This document shows, one piece after another, positions 32,348 to 44,400 of a stretch of 64,000 nt of DNA. The notes under the pieces are model-generated. The model was not told the DNA's origin, ran no database searches, and worked only from the letters and a program-made list of their open reading frames with translations. The stretch lies in contig CP136061.1 of the NCBI GenBank assembly GCA_032622095.1, positions 10,307,287 to 10,371,286 on the forward strand, in the 5' to 3' direction. The position numbers and the translations under genes are program-made. The first letter of the stretch is position 1, and every line of letters starts with the position of its first letter. The DNA is from Siphonodentalium dalli (taxonomy: Eukaryota > Mollusca > Scaphopoda > Gadilida > Siphonodentaliidae).

Positions 32348-35300
32348 TTCACCATACACTCTACATCGCGCTGGTTAACATTTTATCCAACACAATGTTG
32401 CATATAACACCACGCGAACGTTCGGTAATGTTTTACCCAACACAATGTTGCATATTGCACCACGCGAACGTTGGGTAAATTTTACTCAATGTTGGGCAAT
32501 GTTTATACTCAACGTAGGGTAACAATTTACCCAATATTAATTTCCCTTCTGCGTTGGGCTATTTTTTGTACCCGTAAATTAATATTGGATAAATTGTTAC
32601 ACTGCGTTGTGTAAAAACATTGCCCCGTGTTGGGTAAAATTAACCAAACGTTCGCGTGGTGCTATATATGCACCATCGTGTTGGGTAAAATTTACACAAC
32701 GTTAGCGTGGTGCTATATGCATCATTTTGATGGGTGAAATTTACACAACGTTCGCGTGGTGCTATATGCATCATTGTGTTAGGTAAAATTTACACAACGT
32801 TCGCGTGGTGCTATATGCACCATTGTGTTAGGTAAAATGTACCCAACGTTAGCGTGGTGCTATATGCACCATTGTGATGGGTAAAATGTACACAACGTTA
32901 GCGTGGTGCTATATGCATCATTGTGTTAGGTAAAATTTACACAACGTTCGCGTGGTGCTATATGCACCATTGTGTTAGGTAAAATGTACCCAACGTTAGC
33001 GTGGTGCTATATGCACCATTGTGATGGGTAAAATGTACACAACGTTAGCGTGGTGCTATATGCACCATTGTGATGGGTAAAATTTACCCAACGTTAGCGT
33101 GGTGCTATATGCATCATTTTGATGGGTGAAATTTACACAACGTTCGCGTGGTGCTATATGCATCATTGTGTTGGGTAAAATTTAGACAACGTTCGAGTGG
33201 TTCTATATGCACCATTGTGTTAGGTAAAATTTACCCAACGTTCGCATGGTGCTATATGCACCATTGTGTTAGGTAAAATTTACACAACGTTCGCGTGGTG
33301 CTATATGCATCATTGTGTTGGGTAAAATTTAGACAACGTTAGCGTGGTGCTATATGTACCATTGTGTTGGGTAAAATGTACACAACGTTCGCGTGGTGCT
33401 ATATGCATCATTGTGTTGGGTAAAATGTACACAACGTTGGCGTGGTGCTATATGCACCATTGTGATGGGTAAAATGTACACAACGTTAGCGTGGTGCTAT
33501 ATGCACCATTGTGTTAGGTAAAATGTACCCAACGTTAGCGTGGTGCTATATGCACCATTGTGATGGGTAAAATTTACCCAACGTTAGCGTGGTGCTATAT
33601 ATGCACCATCGTGTTGGGTAAAATTTACACAACGTTAGCGTGGTGCTATATGCACCATTGTGATGGGTAAAATTTACACAACGTTAGCGTGGTGCTATAT
33701 GCACCATTGTGATGGGTAAAATTTACCCAACGTTAGCGTGGTGCTATATATGCACCATCGTGTTGGGTAAAATTTACACAACGTTAGCGTGGTGCTATAT
33801 GCACCATTGTGATGGGTAAAATTTACCCAACGTTAGCGTGGTGCTATATATGCACCATCGTGTTGGGTAAAATTTACACAACGTTAGCGTGGTGCTATAT
33901 GCACCATTGTGATGGGTAAAATTAACCCAACGTTAGCGTGGTGCTATAAATGCACCATTGTGTTAGGTAAAATTTACACAACGTTAGCGTGGTGCTATAT
34001 GCACCATTGTGATGGGTAAAATGTACCCAACGTTAGCGTGGTGCTATAAATGCACCATTGTGTTAGGTAAAATTTACCCAACGTTCGCGTGGTGCTATAT
34101 GCACCATTGTGTTAGGTAAAATTTACCCAACGTTCGCGTGGTGCTATATGCACCATTGTGTTAGGTAAAATTTACCCAACGTTAGCGTGGTGCTATATGC
34201 ACCATTGTGATGGGTAAAATGTACCCAACGTTAGCGTGGTGCTATATGCACCATTGTGATGGGTAAAATTTACCCAACGTTAGCGTGGTGCTATATATGC
34301 ACCATCATGTTGGGTAAAATTTACACAACGTTAGCGTGGTGCTATATGCACCATTGTGATGGGTAAAATTAACCAAACGTTAGCGTGGTGCTATAAATGC
34401 ACCATTGTGTTAGGTAAAATTTACCCAACGTTCGCGTGGTGCTATATGCACCATTGTGTTAGGTAAAATTTACACAACGTTAGCGTGGTGCTATATGCAC
34501 CATTGTGATGGGTAAAATTTACACAACGTTAGCGTGGTGCTATATGCACCATTGTGATGGGTAAAATTTACCCAACGTTAGCGTGGTGCTATATATGCAC
34601 CATCGTGTTGGGTAAAATTTACACAACGTTAGCGTGGTGCTATATGCACCATTGTGATGGGTAAAATTTACCCAACGTTAGCGTGGTGCTATATATGCAC
34701 CATCGTGTTGGGTAAAATTTACACAACGTTAGCGTGGTGCTATATGCACCATTGTGATGGGTAAAATTAACCCAACGTTAGCGTGGTGCTATAAATGCAC
34801 CATTGTGTTAGGTAAAATTTACACAACGTTAGCGTGGTGCTATATGCACCATTGTGATGGGTAAAATGTACCCAACGTTAGCGTGGTGCTATAAATGCAC
34901 CATTGTGTTAGGTAAAATTTACCCAACGTTCGCGTGGTGCTATATGCACCATTGTGTTAGGTAAAATTTACCCAACGTTCGCGTGGTGCTATATGCACCA
35001 TTGTGTTAGGTAAAATTTACCCAACGTTAGCGTGGTGCTATATGCACCATTGTGATGGGTAAAATGTACCCAACGTTAGCGTGGTGCTATATGCACCATT
35101 GTGATGGGTAAAATTTACCCAACGTTAGCGTGGTGCTATATATGCACCATCATGTTGGGTAAAATTTACACAACGTTAGCGTGGTGCTATATACACCATT
35201 GTGATGGGTAAAATTAACCAAACGTTAGCGTGGTGCTATAAATGCACCATTGTGTTAGGTAAAATTTACCCAACGTTCGCGTGGTGCTATATGCACCATT

Positions 35301-36359
35301 GTGTTAGGTAAAATTTACACAACGTTAGCGTGGTGCTATATGCACCATTGTGATAGGTAAAATGTACCCAACGTTAGCGTGGTGCTATAAATGCACCATT
35401 GTGTTAGGTAAAATTTACCCAACGTTCGCGTGGTGCTATATGCACCATTGTGTTAGGTAAAATTTACCCAACGTTCGCGTGGTGCTATATGCACCATTGT
35501 GTTAGGTAAAATTTACCCAACGTTAGCGTGGTGCTATATGCACCATTGTGATGGGTAAAATGTACCCAACGTTAGCGTGGTGCTATATGCACCATTGTGA
35601 TGGGTAAAATTTACCCAACGTTAGCGTGGTGCTATATATGCACCATCATGTTGGGTAAAATTTACACAACGTTAGCGTGGTGCTATATACACCATTGTGA
35701 TGGGTAAAATTAACCAAACGTTAGCGTGGTGCTATAAATGCACCATTGTGTTAGGTAAAATTTACCCAACGTTCGCGTGGTGCTATATGCACCATTGTGT
35801 TAGGTAAAATTTACACAACGTTAGCGTGGTGCTATATGCACCATTGTGATAGGTAAAATGTACCCAACGTTAGCGTGGTGCTATAAATGCACCATTGTGT
35901 TAGGTAAAATTTACCCAACGTTCGCGTGGTGCTATATGCACCATTGTGTTAGGTAAAATTTACCCAACGTTCGCGTGGTGCTATATGCACCATTGTGTTA
36001 GGTAAAATTTACCCAACGTTAGCGTGGTGCTATATGCACCATTGTGATGGGTAAAATGTACCCAAACGTTAGCGTGGTGCTATATGCACCATTGTGATGG
36101 GTAAAATTTACACAACGTTAGCGTGGTGCTATATGCACCATTGTGATGGGTAAAATTTACCCAACGTTAGCGTGGTGCTATATATGCACCATCGTGTTGG
36201 GTAAAATTTACACAACATTAGCGTGGTGCTATATGCACCATTGTGATGGGTAAAATTTTCCCAACGTTAGCGTGGTGCTAGGTGCACCATTGTGATGGGT
36301 AAAATTCACCATTGTGTTAGGTAAAATTTTACTCAACGCCATTTAGAGTGTATGGTGAA
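32348..36359. mobile_element. 4-kb TIR element with satellite interior
   Basis: Termini ttcaccatacactcta (32348) and tagagtgtatggtgaa (to 36359) are perfect 16-bp inverted repeats; similarity extends a few bases more (catcgc / gccatt). The left part (32385-32520) has two units of the 49-bp sequence in reverse orientation, a palindromic centre at about 32520-32600 (aaattaatattgg / ccaatattaattt), then about 75 forward units. I infer a foldback whose right arm expanded. No coding capacity. Confidence 0.8.
32640..36320. repeat. 49-bp satellite, about 75 units
   Basis: Unit gttagcgtggtgctatatgc followed by accattgtgatgggtaaaat and ttacccaac. Each unit has two short palindromes: ggtgc-tatat-gcacc, and gttgggtaaa / tttacccaac across the unit join. 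Variants tcgcgtgg/tagcgtgg, tgatggg/tgttagg and a 51-bp form (tatatatgcacc) recur in blocks; the marker accatcatgttggg recurs at 34301, 35146 and 35642 (spacings 845 and 496), so blocks of about 17 and 10 units were copied. Confidence 0.97.
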
Positions 36360-37296
36360 GTTTATCAAACTTTGGTAGGCTGGCCAGAATTTGGTTAAAA
36401 TAGCCAATTGACGAGACAAGAGTTTTAGCAGCATCGGTGGTTATGAATGGCCTGATGTGAGAAATTCTCTCTTAACCAGAAATAGACTCGTGTATTAATT
36501 GTTTATGTACACTTCCATTGACAGAGTATAGTCCAGATGAATGCCCAGACATCTGACGCACGATGATGGCTTTATGTTAGATATGTTATGATATCAAACA
36601 TGCATATATCAGAGAGGTCCGTTAAAGGGGTACATCTTCAATAAATTCCCGGTGATAACAACGATCTAATATCGATAATATGTAGAAAAATAAGTAATTT
36701 GAGTCGAAGATGTATTCTGTAAACGTTCAGGTTAATAGATTATCTTAAAACAAATGTAATAATTCGATATAAATTTTATTTATGGCTGGAATTTCCGAAT
36801 TTCCGTGTACAAGACGTAATCAAAAATAATTCACGGATAGTGGATTGGGCAAAGCGTGGCCCCTTTATCATTTAAAAAATTAAGTTGATAAGGGGCAAAA
36901 CTCAAGCCACTCACTGACTAGTGACTATACAATGACTTAATGAGTATATGAGACTAGTATGCAAATAATATAACATTTATTTGATACATTTGCTTGAAAA
37001 CTGTCCAAAAATTACTCGATAACGACAATTGATATTTTCCCATTCCGGCTAATCTGCCATCCGTAACATTACTTCGTACTCAACACACTTTCAAATAATG
37101 GAAATCTGGTCACCTTATATTCTACAACTCGGGGACTAGAGAAACCAACAACAACATTTGGGTACAGTATCCCTTTAAATGTCAAAGAAACGAGATGGAT
37201 AAAAGCCTTGTTTTCCAGATAAATTCGAGTTGTCGCGCTCAGAACATGTAAACAATACGTTAAACGATCTAAACAATATATCATTTAGCAGACAGA
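36360..37296. other. Intronic stretch, nothing recognised
   Basis: Ordinary AT-rich DNA between the 4-kb element and an A2 copy. No exon-like segment, array or inverted repeat found. Confidence 0.45.
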
Positions 37297-37746
37297 TTAA
37301 CCCTTTACCCAACAGAACGACCCTGTGGCAATGCATTCTCTTAAATATGTGCGAGTCGACCATAGGTCGCCTCGCACATATAAGAGAATGCATTGGCTTA
37401 ACACATATTAAAAATGATAAAATTGTCAAAGAATGTAGAAAAATATTATAAAAATTGTTAAAAAATGTAAGAAAAAATTATAAAATTGTTAAAGAATGTA
37501 ACAAAAAATGGTAAAAAGTGTTAGGCCAATGCATTCTCTTATGTATGCGAGGCGACCTATGGTCGACTCGCACATATAAGAGAATGCATTGGCACAGGGC
37601 ATAACTGTAACCATCACAATGTGGTCAATGAACCGGTTCCAATGATATCCATATTTGTATGGTGTTATTGAGACAGACCGAAGATATTTTAGGCTGTTGA
37701 AGCTTTATTTGGGCGTTTTTGGCCGTTTTGTTGGGTAAAGGGTTAA
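37297..37746 (+). mobile_element. Family A2, copy 3
   Basis: TTAA|CCCTTTACCCAACAGAAC ... TTGTTGGGTAAAGGG|TTAA, both flanks intact. It has about 50 extra bases in the centre from a duplication of aattgttaaaaaatgtaaga-type sequence. Palindromes lie at about 37327-37396 and 37527-37595 with a few changes. Confidence 0.9.
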
Positions 37747-38138
37747 AGGGTCAGATGATTAATCGAGGACATGTCATATGATTAATCACATTCAGAGGTT
37801 TACGTGAATACCCGGGCTCCACATTTACATGTAGCACATCTTTTGAACGAGTCCGTTATATAGAAGAGCAACAGGGTCTAATAAATATATTTATTATATG
37901 CTTGCCCATGAATTATAAGGTTTTAGCAGTGAGATATAAGTGATATCCCACTCTAGAGTGATATCCCTCTATTGAGTGATATCAGCTTGAAATTCCTGAT
38001 GTGTTTACATTCATTGGGGCCATAGGCAAGTAACTAAAGTATATAATAAACAGAATATTCACACTTTTTCAGTGGATATGGGTTAAATCTCATTCGTGAT
38101 GACAAAACATTTGAATTTCCACTGGTGGCTTATTGATT
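37747..38138. other. Unassigned stretch
   Basis: Three phrases of gtgatatcc/ttgagtgatatc cluster at 37940-37985. Otherwise nothing recognised. Confidence 0.4.
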
Positions 38139-38330
38139 CTCTTTTTTCCAGGCTTAAAGTTTGCTGATAAAATATTACTTGCTGTCCCCAAACGTGACAT
38201 TGTTTATTATGGTTGTCGATCTTTTGAATGCTATGGCCTAATCCTTTGGAATTCACCCCCGCTTACAATTAGAAATTCTGCTACTTTGGAATCTTGCAAA
38301 AACAGATGTCACAACGTATCTGTTTAAATC
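38139..38330 (+). pseudogene. LINE (CR1/L2-like) ORF2 C-terminus fragment
   Basis: Reads LLAVPKRDIVYYGCRSFECY, then LILWNSPPLTIRNSATLES and, after a frameshift, TDVTTYLFKS. This matches the familiar end of many invertebrate LINE ORF2 proteins (YG.RSF...P.LWN.LP..IR...). A pyrimidine run ending ttccag stands just before it by chance. Too short to assign to a clade. Confidence 0.75.
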
Positions 38331-38391
38331 CCATACTGGCAACAACGACGACCAAAGCTAACCACATCTTTCCTGCATTTGTTAACCCATT

Positions 38392-38552
38392 CATGTCGGG
38401 AGCTGTGCTGGTGCAGAATTAAATATCCTATATGTCAGTGCATTCTCTTATATAAGCGAGTATCCGTGCGGGATACTCACATATATAAGACAATGCATTG
38501 GCACCGGGTATTCGACAACAAAATGAGGAATATCCAGTTATGGAAGGGTTAA
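38392..38552. mobile_element. Short TTAA-flanked palindromic element
   Basis: TTAA|CCCATTCATGTCGGG ... TTATGGAAGGG|TTAA, 161 bp including flanks. The interior hairpin cgagtatccgtgcgggatactc is flanked by gtgcattctcttatataag and catatataagacaatgcatt, a degenerate relative of the family A palindrome. The ends are only weakly inverted. Confidence 0.6.
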
Positions 38553-39016
38553 TGTTCTGCATTGTTTTATACAAACATAATCAACCCCCGCGTGTCGAAA
38601 ATTTCCAGCTGAATGAATGAATATTATATTATATTATAGTGACATGAATATCTAACATACAACAAACGGTCACATACAGGTAACCCTAAAATAACTTTAC
38701 AATACGCATTGATACTCCCGGCGACCAAGGCCTAAATACAACTTTAAACGTAATACATTAAATATAAATGTAAGTACACAGTGTGATTAACATTTATCTA
38801 AAGTTCTACTAAGTTTGTCTATGTTGGTAATGGCTACACAAATACCTTGCTACCTGGAGCGGATTCATAAACATCTAAATTAAAACATCATTTACCGTAC
38901 TAAGGTTGTGTCAGGTCATGAACTTTCCAACTGTTGAACATTTTGAATTACCCCCCCCCCCCCCCCATATCTACGCCCCGAGGCCGGTCCAATGTTCCAG
39001 AAGGTGACAAGCTCAC
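38553..39016. other. Intron just downstream of an exon donor
   Basis: Contains a 16-C run at 38951-38966 and (ttata)n at about 38622-38637. No gene. Confidence 0.5.
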
Positions 39017-39092
39017 CTTTAATAGCTGTCTTCAATAGTTCTTCCGTGTGAAATCTTTCAAATTCGTTGTATAATCTGCAATACGTCCATAC
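39017..39092 (-). CDS. RENBP exon (second seen)
   Basis: 76 bp on the minus strand: 25 codons beginning VWTYCRLYNEFERF, against VWMYCRLYRTFERF in human RENBP, then ELLKTAIK, followed by one base (G) of a split Ala codon. The acceptor is cctttgtttgtag|GTATGG and the donor AAAG|gtgagc, a good consensus. It follows the WLECRQ end of exon 58818-58893 in phase 0. The acceptor lies at the very edge of a 32-33-bp tandem array, and the array unit contains the same acceptor sequence. Confidence 0.9.
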
Positions 39093-39630
39093 CTACAAAC
39101 AAAGGTACATATGAATGCCAAAAACATACAAACAAAGGAAACATGAAAGCCAAAAACCTACCCACAAAGGTAAACATGAATGCCAAAAACCTACAAACAA
39201 AGGTACATATGAATGCCAAAAACATACAAACAAAGGTAAACATGAAAGCCAAAAACCTACACACAAAGGTAAACATGAATGCCCAAAGGTAACAAAGGTA
39301 AACATGAATGCTAAAACCTACACACAAAGGCAAATATGAATGCTAAAACCTACAAACAAAGGCAAATATGAATGCTAAAACCTACAAACAAAGGCAAATA
39401 TGAATGCTAAAACCTACAAACAAAGGCAAATATGAATGCTAAAACTTACAAACAGGCAAATGTGAATGCTAAACCCTACACACAAATGCAAAGATGAATG
39501 TTAAAACATATAAAGGCAAATGTAAATTCTAAATCCTACACACATAGGCAAATGTGAATTCTAAATCCTACACACATAGGCAAATGTAAATTCTAAATCC
39601 TACAAACAAAGCCAAATGTGAATTTTTATT
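39091..39630. repeat. 32-33-bp array carrying repeated splice-acceptor sequence
   Basis: About 16 units, first acctacaaacaaaggtacat followed by atgaatgccaaaa, later drifting to cctacaaacaaaggcaaata and tgaatgctaaaa. On the minus strand each early unit contains cctttgtttgtagg, identical to the acceptor of exon 39017-39092. The unit nearest the exon is the functional site; the others are intronic. Confidence 0.92.
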
Positions 39631-39639
39631 CAGACATCT

Positions 39640-40100
39640 TTATATATAGAAAAGTAGGATATATATGTCTGTCTGTTCGCGATTTTGCCAGACCCCTGGA
39701 CCGATTTCAACAAGATTCGGCGAGGTGGTGGCAGCCATGCGTGTAGTTTTTAGCGTGTGTTATAATACTACATACCCTTTATGGATCCCCAAACAAAGAA
39801 AACAATGCACTGAGGTCCAGAAACATGCCTATATGAGCGAGGTCAAGGTCATTGGACCCGCCCATATTGTTCCCGGGATTAAAATAGCTTACATACCAAT
39901 TTCGAGTCGGATCGAGTTCCGGAAACATGCCTATATAAACGAGGTCAAGGTCGAGAACACGGTCGCACGTGAAATTGGACCCGCACATATTGTTCCCGGG
40001 ATCAAAGTAGGCCTACATACCAAATTCGAGTCGGATATGTGAGCAGTTTTCGAGTCTATAACACACATACATATATACAGACAGACAGAAGTTCCAATGT
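39640..40100. mobile_element. Dispersed element K with internal duplication
   Basis: Starts tatatatgtctgtctgttc and ends acagacagacagaag, a short inverted terminus. Early part: ccctggaccgatttcaaca. A unit of about 100 bp is doubled inside (gaaacatgcctatatgagcg at 39826; ggaaacatgcctatataaac at about 39922), each followed by gaggtcaaggtc and attgttcccgggat. Non-coding; class not determined. Confidence 0.6.
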
Positions 40101-40429
40101 ATATAATAGATTATGTATTGATTTGTATGGTAACATAGATTAAAATTGACCGGAAATCCCGCCACTGTAAAATCTGCTATGGAGTGAATGAAGATATTCA
40201 ATAATTCAAGAAGAGTCCCCTCAACTAACTTAAAACGAAGGCTCTTTATAATATAATTAATTTTATGTTTGAACATTGTGAGTAACTTTAAGAAGAAGAA
40301 ACCCGCGCTGTGTATACACTGACATAATCGTGTCGCGATTAATTGGGATATTCATTAAATCTCGAAGATTCCTCATAACCAACTTTAAAAAGAACGGTCT
40401 TATATTTATTACTAGACTTAATTTGATGT

Positions 40430-41065
40430 ATGGACACTGTGAGTAACTTGGAGAAAGTAGTACTAACATATTTATCAGCTTATTTCATTAAGAACAATAT
40501 ACTATTCCAATACCAATCAGGATTTGTACCAGGACACAGCACCACTTTCCAGCTCCTTGAGATATACCACACACTGTGCCAGACACTCGATGAGAAGTTA
40601 AATACGTCTGCAATTTTCTGCGATATTTCCAAAGCATTTGAGAGAGTGGCACAGGGGGTTGTTATTCAAATTGGAGCTAAACGGAGTTACCCGGAATATT
40701 CACAAATGGATGAACAGTTAACCCCTTCTTATAGATCACAGCGCGTTCAAATAAGAATTACCTTCTCTGACTATGAGATGGTATCGGCAGGTGTTCCACA
40801 ACGACATCGCAACAACTATTCACTCACTCACTCGAATGTATGCATATGATACCTGCTTATTTAGTGCCCACCCGATGATTCTGCGCGCGAACTCTATGAT
40901 GACATTGAAAGGTGAATCGATGGTCAAAACAATGGATGGTAACCTTTAATGCAAAACAAACGCCAGGGGAGAGTTCGGTAAATTGTGCTCCGATAACTGT
41001 GCACCCACACCATTATCCATATATTCTGTGTTATGTAAAATATTACATGTATATGTGGGTCACAA
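40430..41065 (+). pseudogene. LINE reverse transcriptase fragment (fingers/palm)
   Basis: Reads EKVVLTYLSAYFIKNNILF, YQSGFVPGHSTTFQLLEIYH, then FCDISKAFERV with the first catalytic Asp, and MVSAGVPQ. The frame is lost at 40850, after which YAYDTCLF (degenerate YADDT) and DGQNNGW-like pieces follow in other frames. Both ends are truncated. It lies between two diverged satellite units, so it was inserted into or recombined with the array. Inactive. Confidence 0.8.
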
Positions 41066-41080
41066 GCTAGATGATTCCCG

Positions 41081-41479
41081 TTAACCCTTTACCCAACAGA
41101 AGGGCCCTGTGCCAATGCATTCTCTTATATATGCGAGTCGACCATAGGTCGCCTCGCATATATACGAGAATGCATTGGCTTAACACATTAAAAATTATAA
41201 AATTGTTAAAGAATGTAAGAAAAAATGGTAAAAAGTGTTAAAAAAGATTTTTTTTAGGCCAATGCATTCTCTTATATATGCGAGGCGACCTATGGTCGAC
41301 TCGCATATATAAGAGAATGCATTGGCACAGGGCATAACTGTAACCATCACAATGTGGTCAATGAGCCGGTTCCAATGATATCCATATTTGTATGGTTTTA
41401 TTGAGACAGACCCAAGATAATTTAGGCTGTTGCAGCTTTATTTGGCCGGTTTTGGCCGGTTTGTTGGGTAAAGGGTTAA
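41081..41479 (+). mobile_element. Family A2, copy 4, in a satellite unit
   Basis: TTAA|CCCTTTACCCAACA ... TGTTGGGTAAAGGG|TTAA. The flanks read gatgattcccg before and accaacttaaaacgaacg after. The neighbouring satellite unit at 41621-41650 has gatgattcccgTTAAaccaa uninterrupted, a paralogous empty site proving TTAA duplication on insertion. Palindromes lie at about 41111-41179 and 41260-41327. Confidence 0.93.
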
Positions 41480-44400
41480 ACCAACTTAAAACGAACGCTC
41501 TTTATTGTTTAATATTAGGCTTATTTTTTGTTTGTACATTGAGAGTAACTTTAAGAGAAACGAGCTGTGTATACACTCACATACACGAGCCGCGACGAAT
41601 GACGATCTTCATTATAGCTAGATGATTCCCGTTAAACCAACTTAAAACGAACGCTCTTTATTGTTTAATATTAGGCTTATTTTTTGTTTGTACATTGAGA
41701 GTAACTTTAAGAGAAACGAGCTGTGTATACACTCACATACACGAGCCGCGACGAATGACGATCTTCATTAAAGCTAGATGATTCTCGTTAAACCAACTTA
41801 AAACTAACGCTCTTTATTGTTTATTAATATAATTAATTTTAAGTTTGAACATTGAGAATAATTTTAAGAGAAACGAGCTGTGTATACGCTGAGAGAACAG
41901 AGCCTGGACATATGGAGATAATCATTATAGCTAGACGATTCCCTCAAAAGCAATGTAAAAGAACGCTCTTTATTGTTTATTAATATAATTAATTTTAAAT
42001 TTGAACATTGTGAGTAACTATAAGTGAGAAGAGCTGTGTATACGCTGAGAGAACAGAGCCTGGACATATGTAGATATTCATTATAGCTAGACGATTCCCG
42101 TAAAAGCAACGTAAAAGAACGCTCTTTATTGTTTATTAATATAATTAATTTTAAGTTTGAACATTGTGAGTAACTTTAAGAGAAACGAGTTGTATATACG
42201 CTGACAGAACAGAGCCTGGACATATGTAGATATTCATTATAGCTAGACGATTCCCGTCAAAGCAACATAAAAGAACGCTCTTTATTGTTTATTAATATAA
42301 TTAATTTTAAGTTTGAACATTCTGAGTAACTATAAGTGAGAAGAGTTGTGAATACGCTGACAGAACAGAGCCTGGACATATGTAGATATTCATTATAGCT
42401 AGACGATTCCCGTAAAAGCAACGTAAAAGAACGCTCTTTATTGTTTATTAATATAATTAATTTTAAGTTTGAACATTGTGAGTAACTATAAGTGATAAGA
42501 GCTGTATATACGCTGACAGAACAGAGCCTGGACATATGTAGATATTCATTATAGCTAGACGATTCCCGTAAAAGCAACGTAAAAGAACGCTCTTTATTGT
42601 TTATTAATATAATTAATTTTAAGTTTGAACATTGTGAGTAACCATAAGTGATAAGAGCTGTATATACGCTGACAGAACAGAGCCTGGACATATGTAGATA
42701 TTCATTATAGCTAGACGATTCCCGTAAACGCAACGTAAAAGAACGCTCTTTATTGTTTATTAATATAATTAATTTTAAGTTTGAACATTGTGAGTAACTA
42801 TAAGTGATAAGAGCTGTATATACGCTGACAGAACAGAGCCTGGACATATGTAGATATTCATTATAGCTAGACGATTCCCGTAAAAGCAACGTAAAAGAAC
42901 GCTCTTTATTGTTTATTAATATAATTAATTTTAAGTTTGAACATTGTGAGTAACTATAAGTGATAAGAGCTGTATATACGCTGACAGAACAGAGCCTGTG
43001 CATATGTAGATATTCATTATAGCTAGACGATTCCCGTAAAAGCAACGTAAAAGAACGCTCTTTATTGTTTATTAATATCATTAATTTTAAGTTTGAACAT
43101 TGTGAGTAACTATAAGTGATAAGAGCTTATATACGCTGACAGAACAGAGCCTGGACATATGTAGATATTCATTATAGCTAGACGATTCCCGTAAAAGCAA
43201 CGTAAAAGGACGCTCTTTATTGTTTATTAATATAATTAATTTTAAGTTTGAACATTGTGAGTAACTATACGTGAGAAGATCTGTGTATACATTGAGAGAA
43301 CAGAGCCTGGACATATGGAGATAATCATTATAGCTAGACGATTCCCTCAAAAGCAATGTAAAAGAACGCTCTTTATTGTTTATTAATATAATTAATTTTA
43401 AGATTGAACATTGTGAGTAACTATACGTGAGAAGAGCTGTCTATACGCTGAGAGAACAGAGCCTGGACATATGTAGATATTCATTATAGCTAGACGATTC
43501 CCGTAAAAGCAACGTAAAAGAACGCTCTTTGGTGGTTATTAATATAATTAATTTTAAGTTTGAACATTGTGAGTAACTATACGTGTGAAGAGCTGTATAT
43601 ACGCTGACAGAACAGAGCCTGTACATATGTAGATATTCATTATAGCTAGACGATTCCCGTAAAAGCAACGTAAAATAGCGCTCTTTATTGTTTATTAATA
43701 TAATTAATTATAAGTTTGAACATTGTGAGTAACTTTAAGAGAAACGAGCTGTCTATACACTGAGAGAACAGAGCCTGGACATATGTAGATACTCATTATA
43801 GCAAGACGATTCGCGTAAAAGCAACGTAAAGAACGCTCTTTATTGTTTATTAATATAATTAATTTTAAGTTTGAACATTGTGAGTAACTATACGTATGAA
43901 GAGCTGTATATACGCTGACAGAACAGAGCCTGTACATATGTAGATATTCATTATAGCTAGACGATTCCCGTAAAAGCAACGTAAAATAGCGCTCTTTATT
44001 GTTTATTAATATAATTAATTATAAGTTTGAACATTGTGAGTAACTTTAAGTGAGAAGAGCTGTCTATACGCTGACAGAACAGAGCCTGGACATATGTAGA
44101 TATTCATTATAGCTAGACGATTCCCGTAAAAGCAACGTAAAAGAACGCTCTATGTTGTTTATTAATATAATTAATTTTAAGTTTGAACATTGTGAGTAAC
44201 TTTAAGTGAGAAGAGCTGTATATACGCTGACAGAACAGAGCCTGGGCATATGTAGATATTCATTATAGTTAGACGATTCCAGTAAAAGCAACGTAAAAGA
44301 ACGCTCTTTATTGTTTATTAATATAATTAATTTTAAGTTTGAACATTGTGAGTAACTTTAAGTGAGAAGAGCTGTCTATACGCTGACAGAACAGAGCCTG

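Noticed and set aside
42257-43081. 274-codon minus frame in the 156-bp array
   Set aside because: It is a five-fold 52-residue repeat; neighbouring units carry frameshifts and stops, so there is no selection for the frame.
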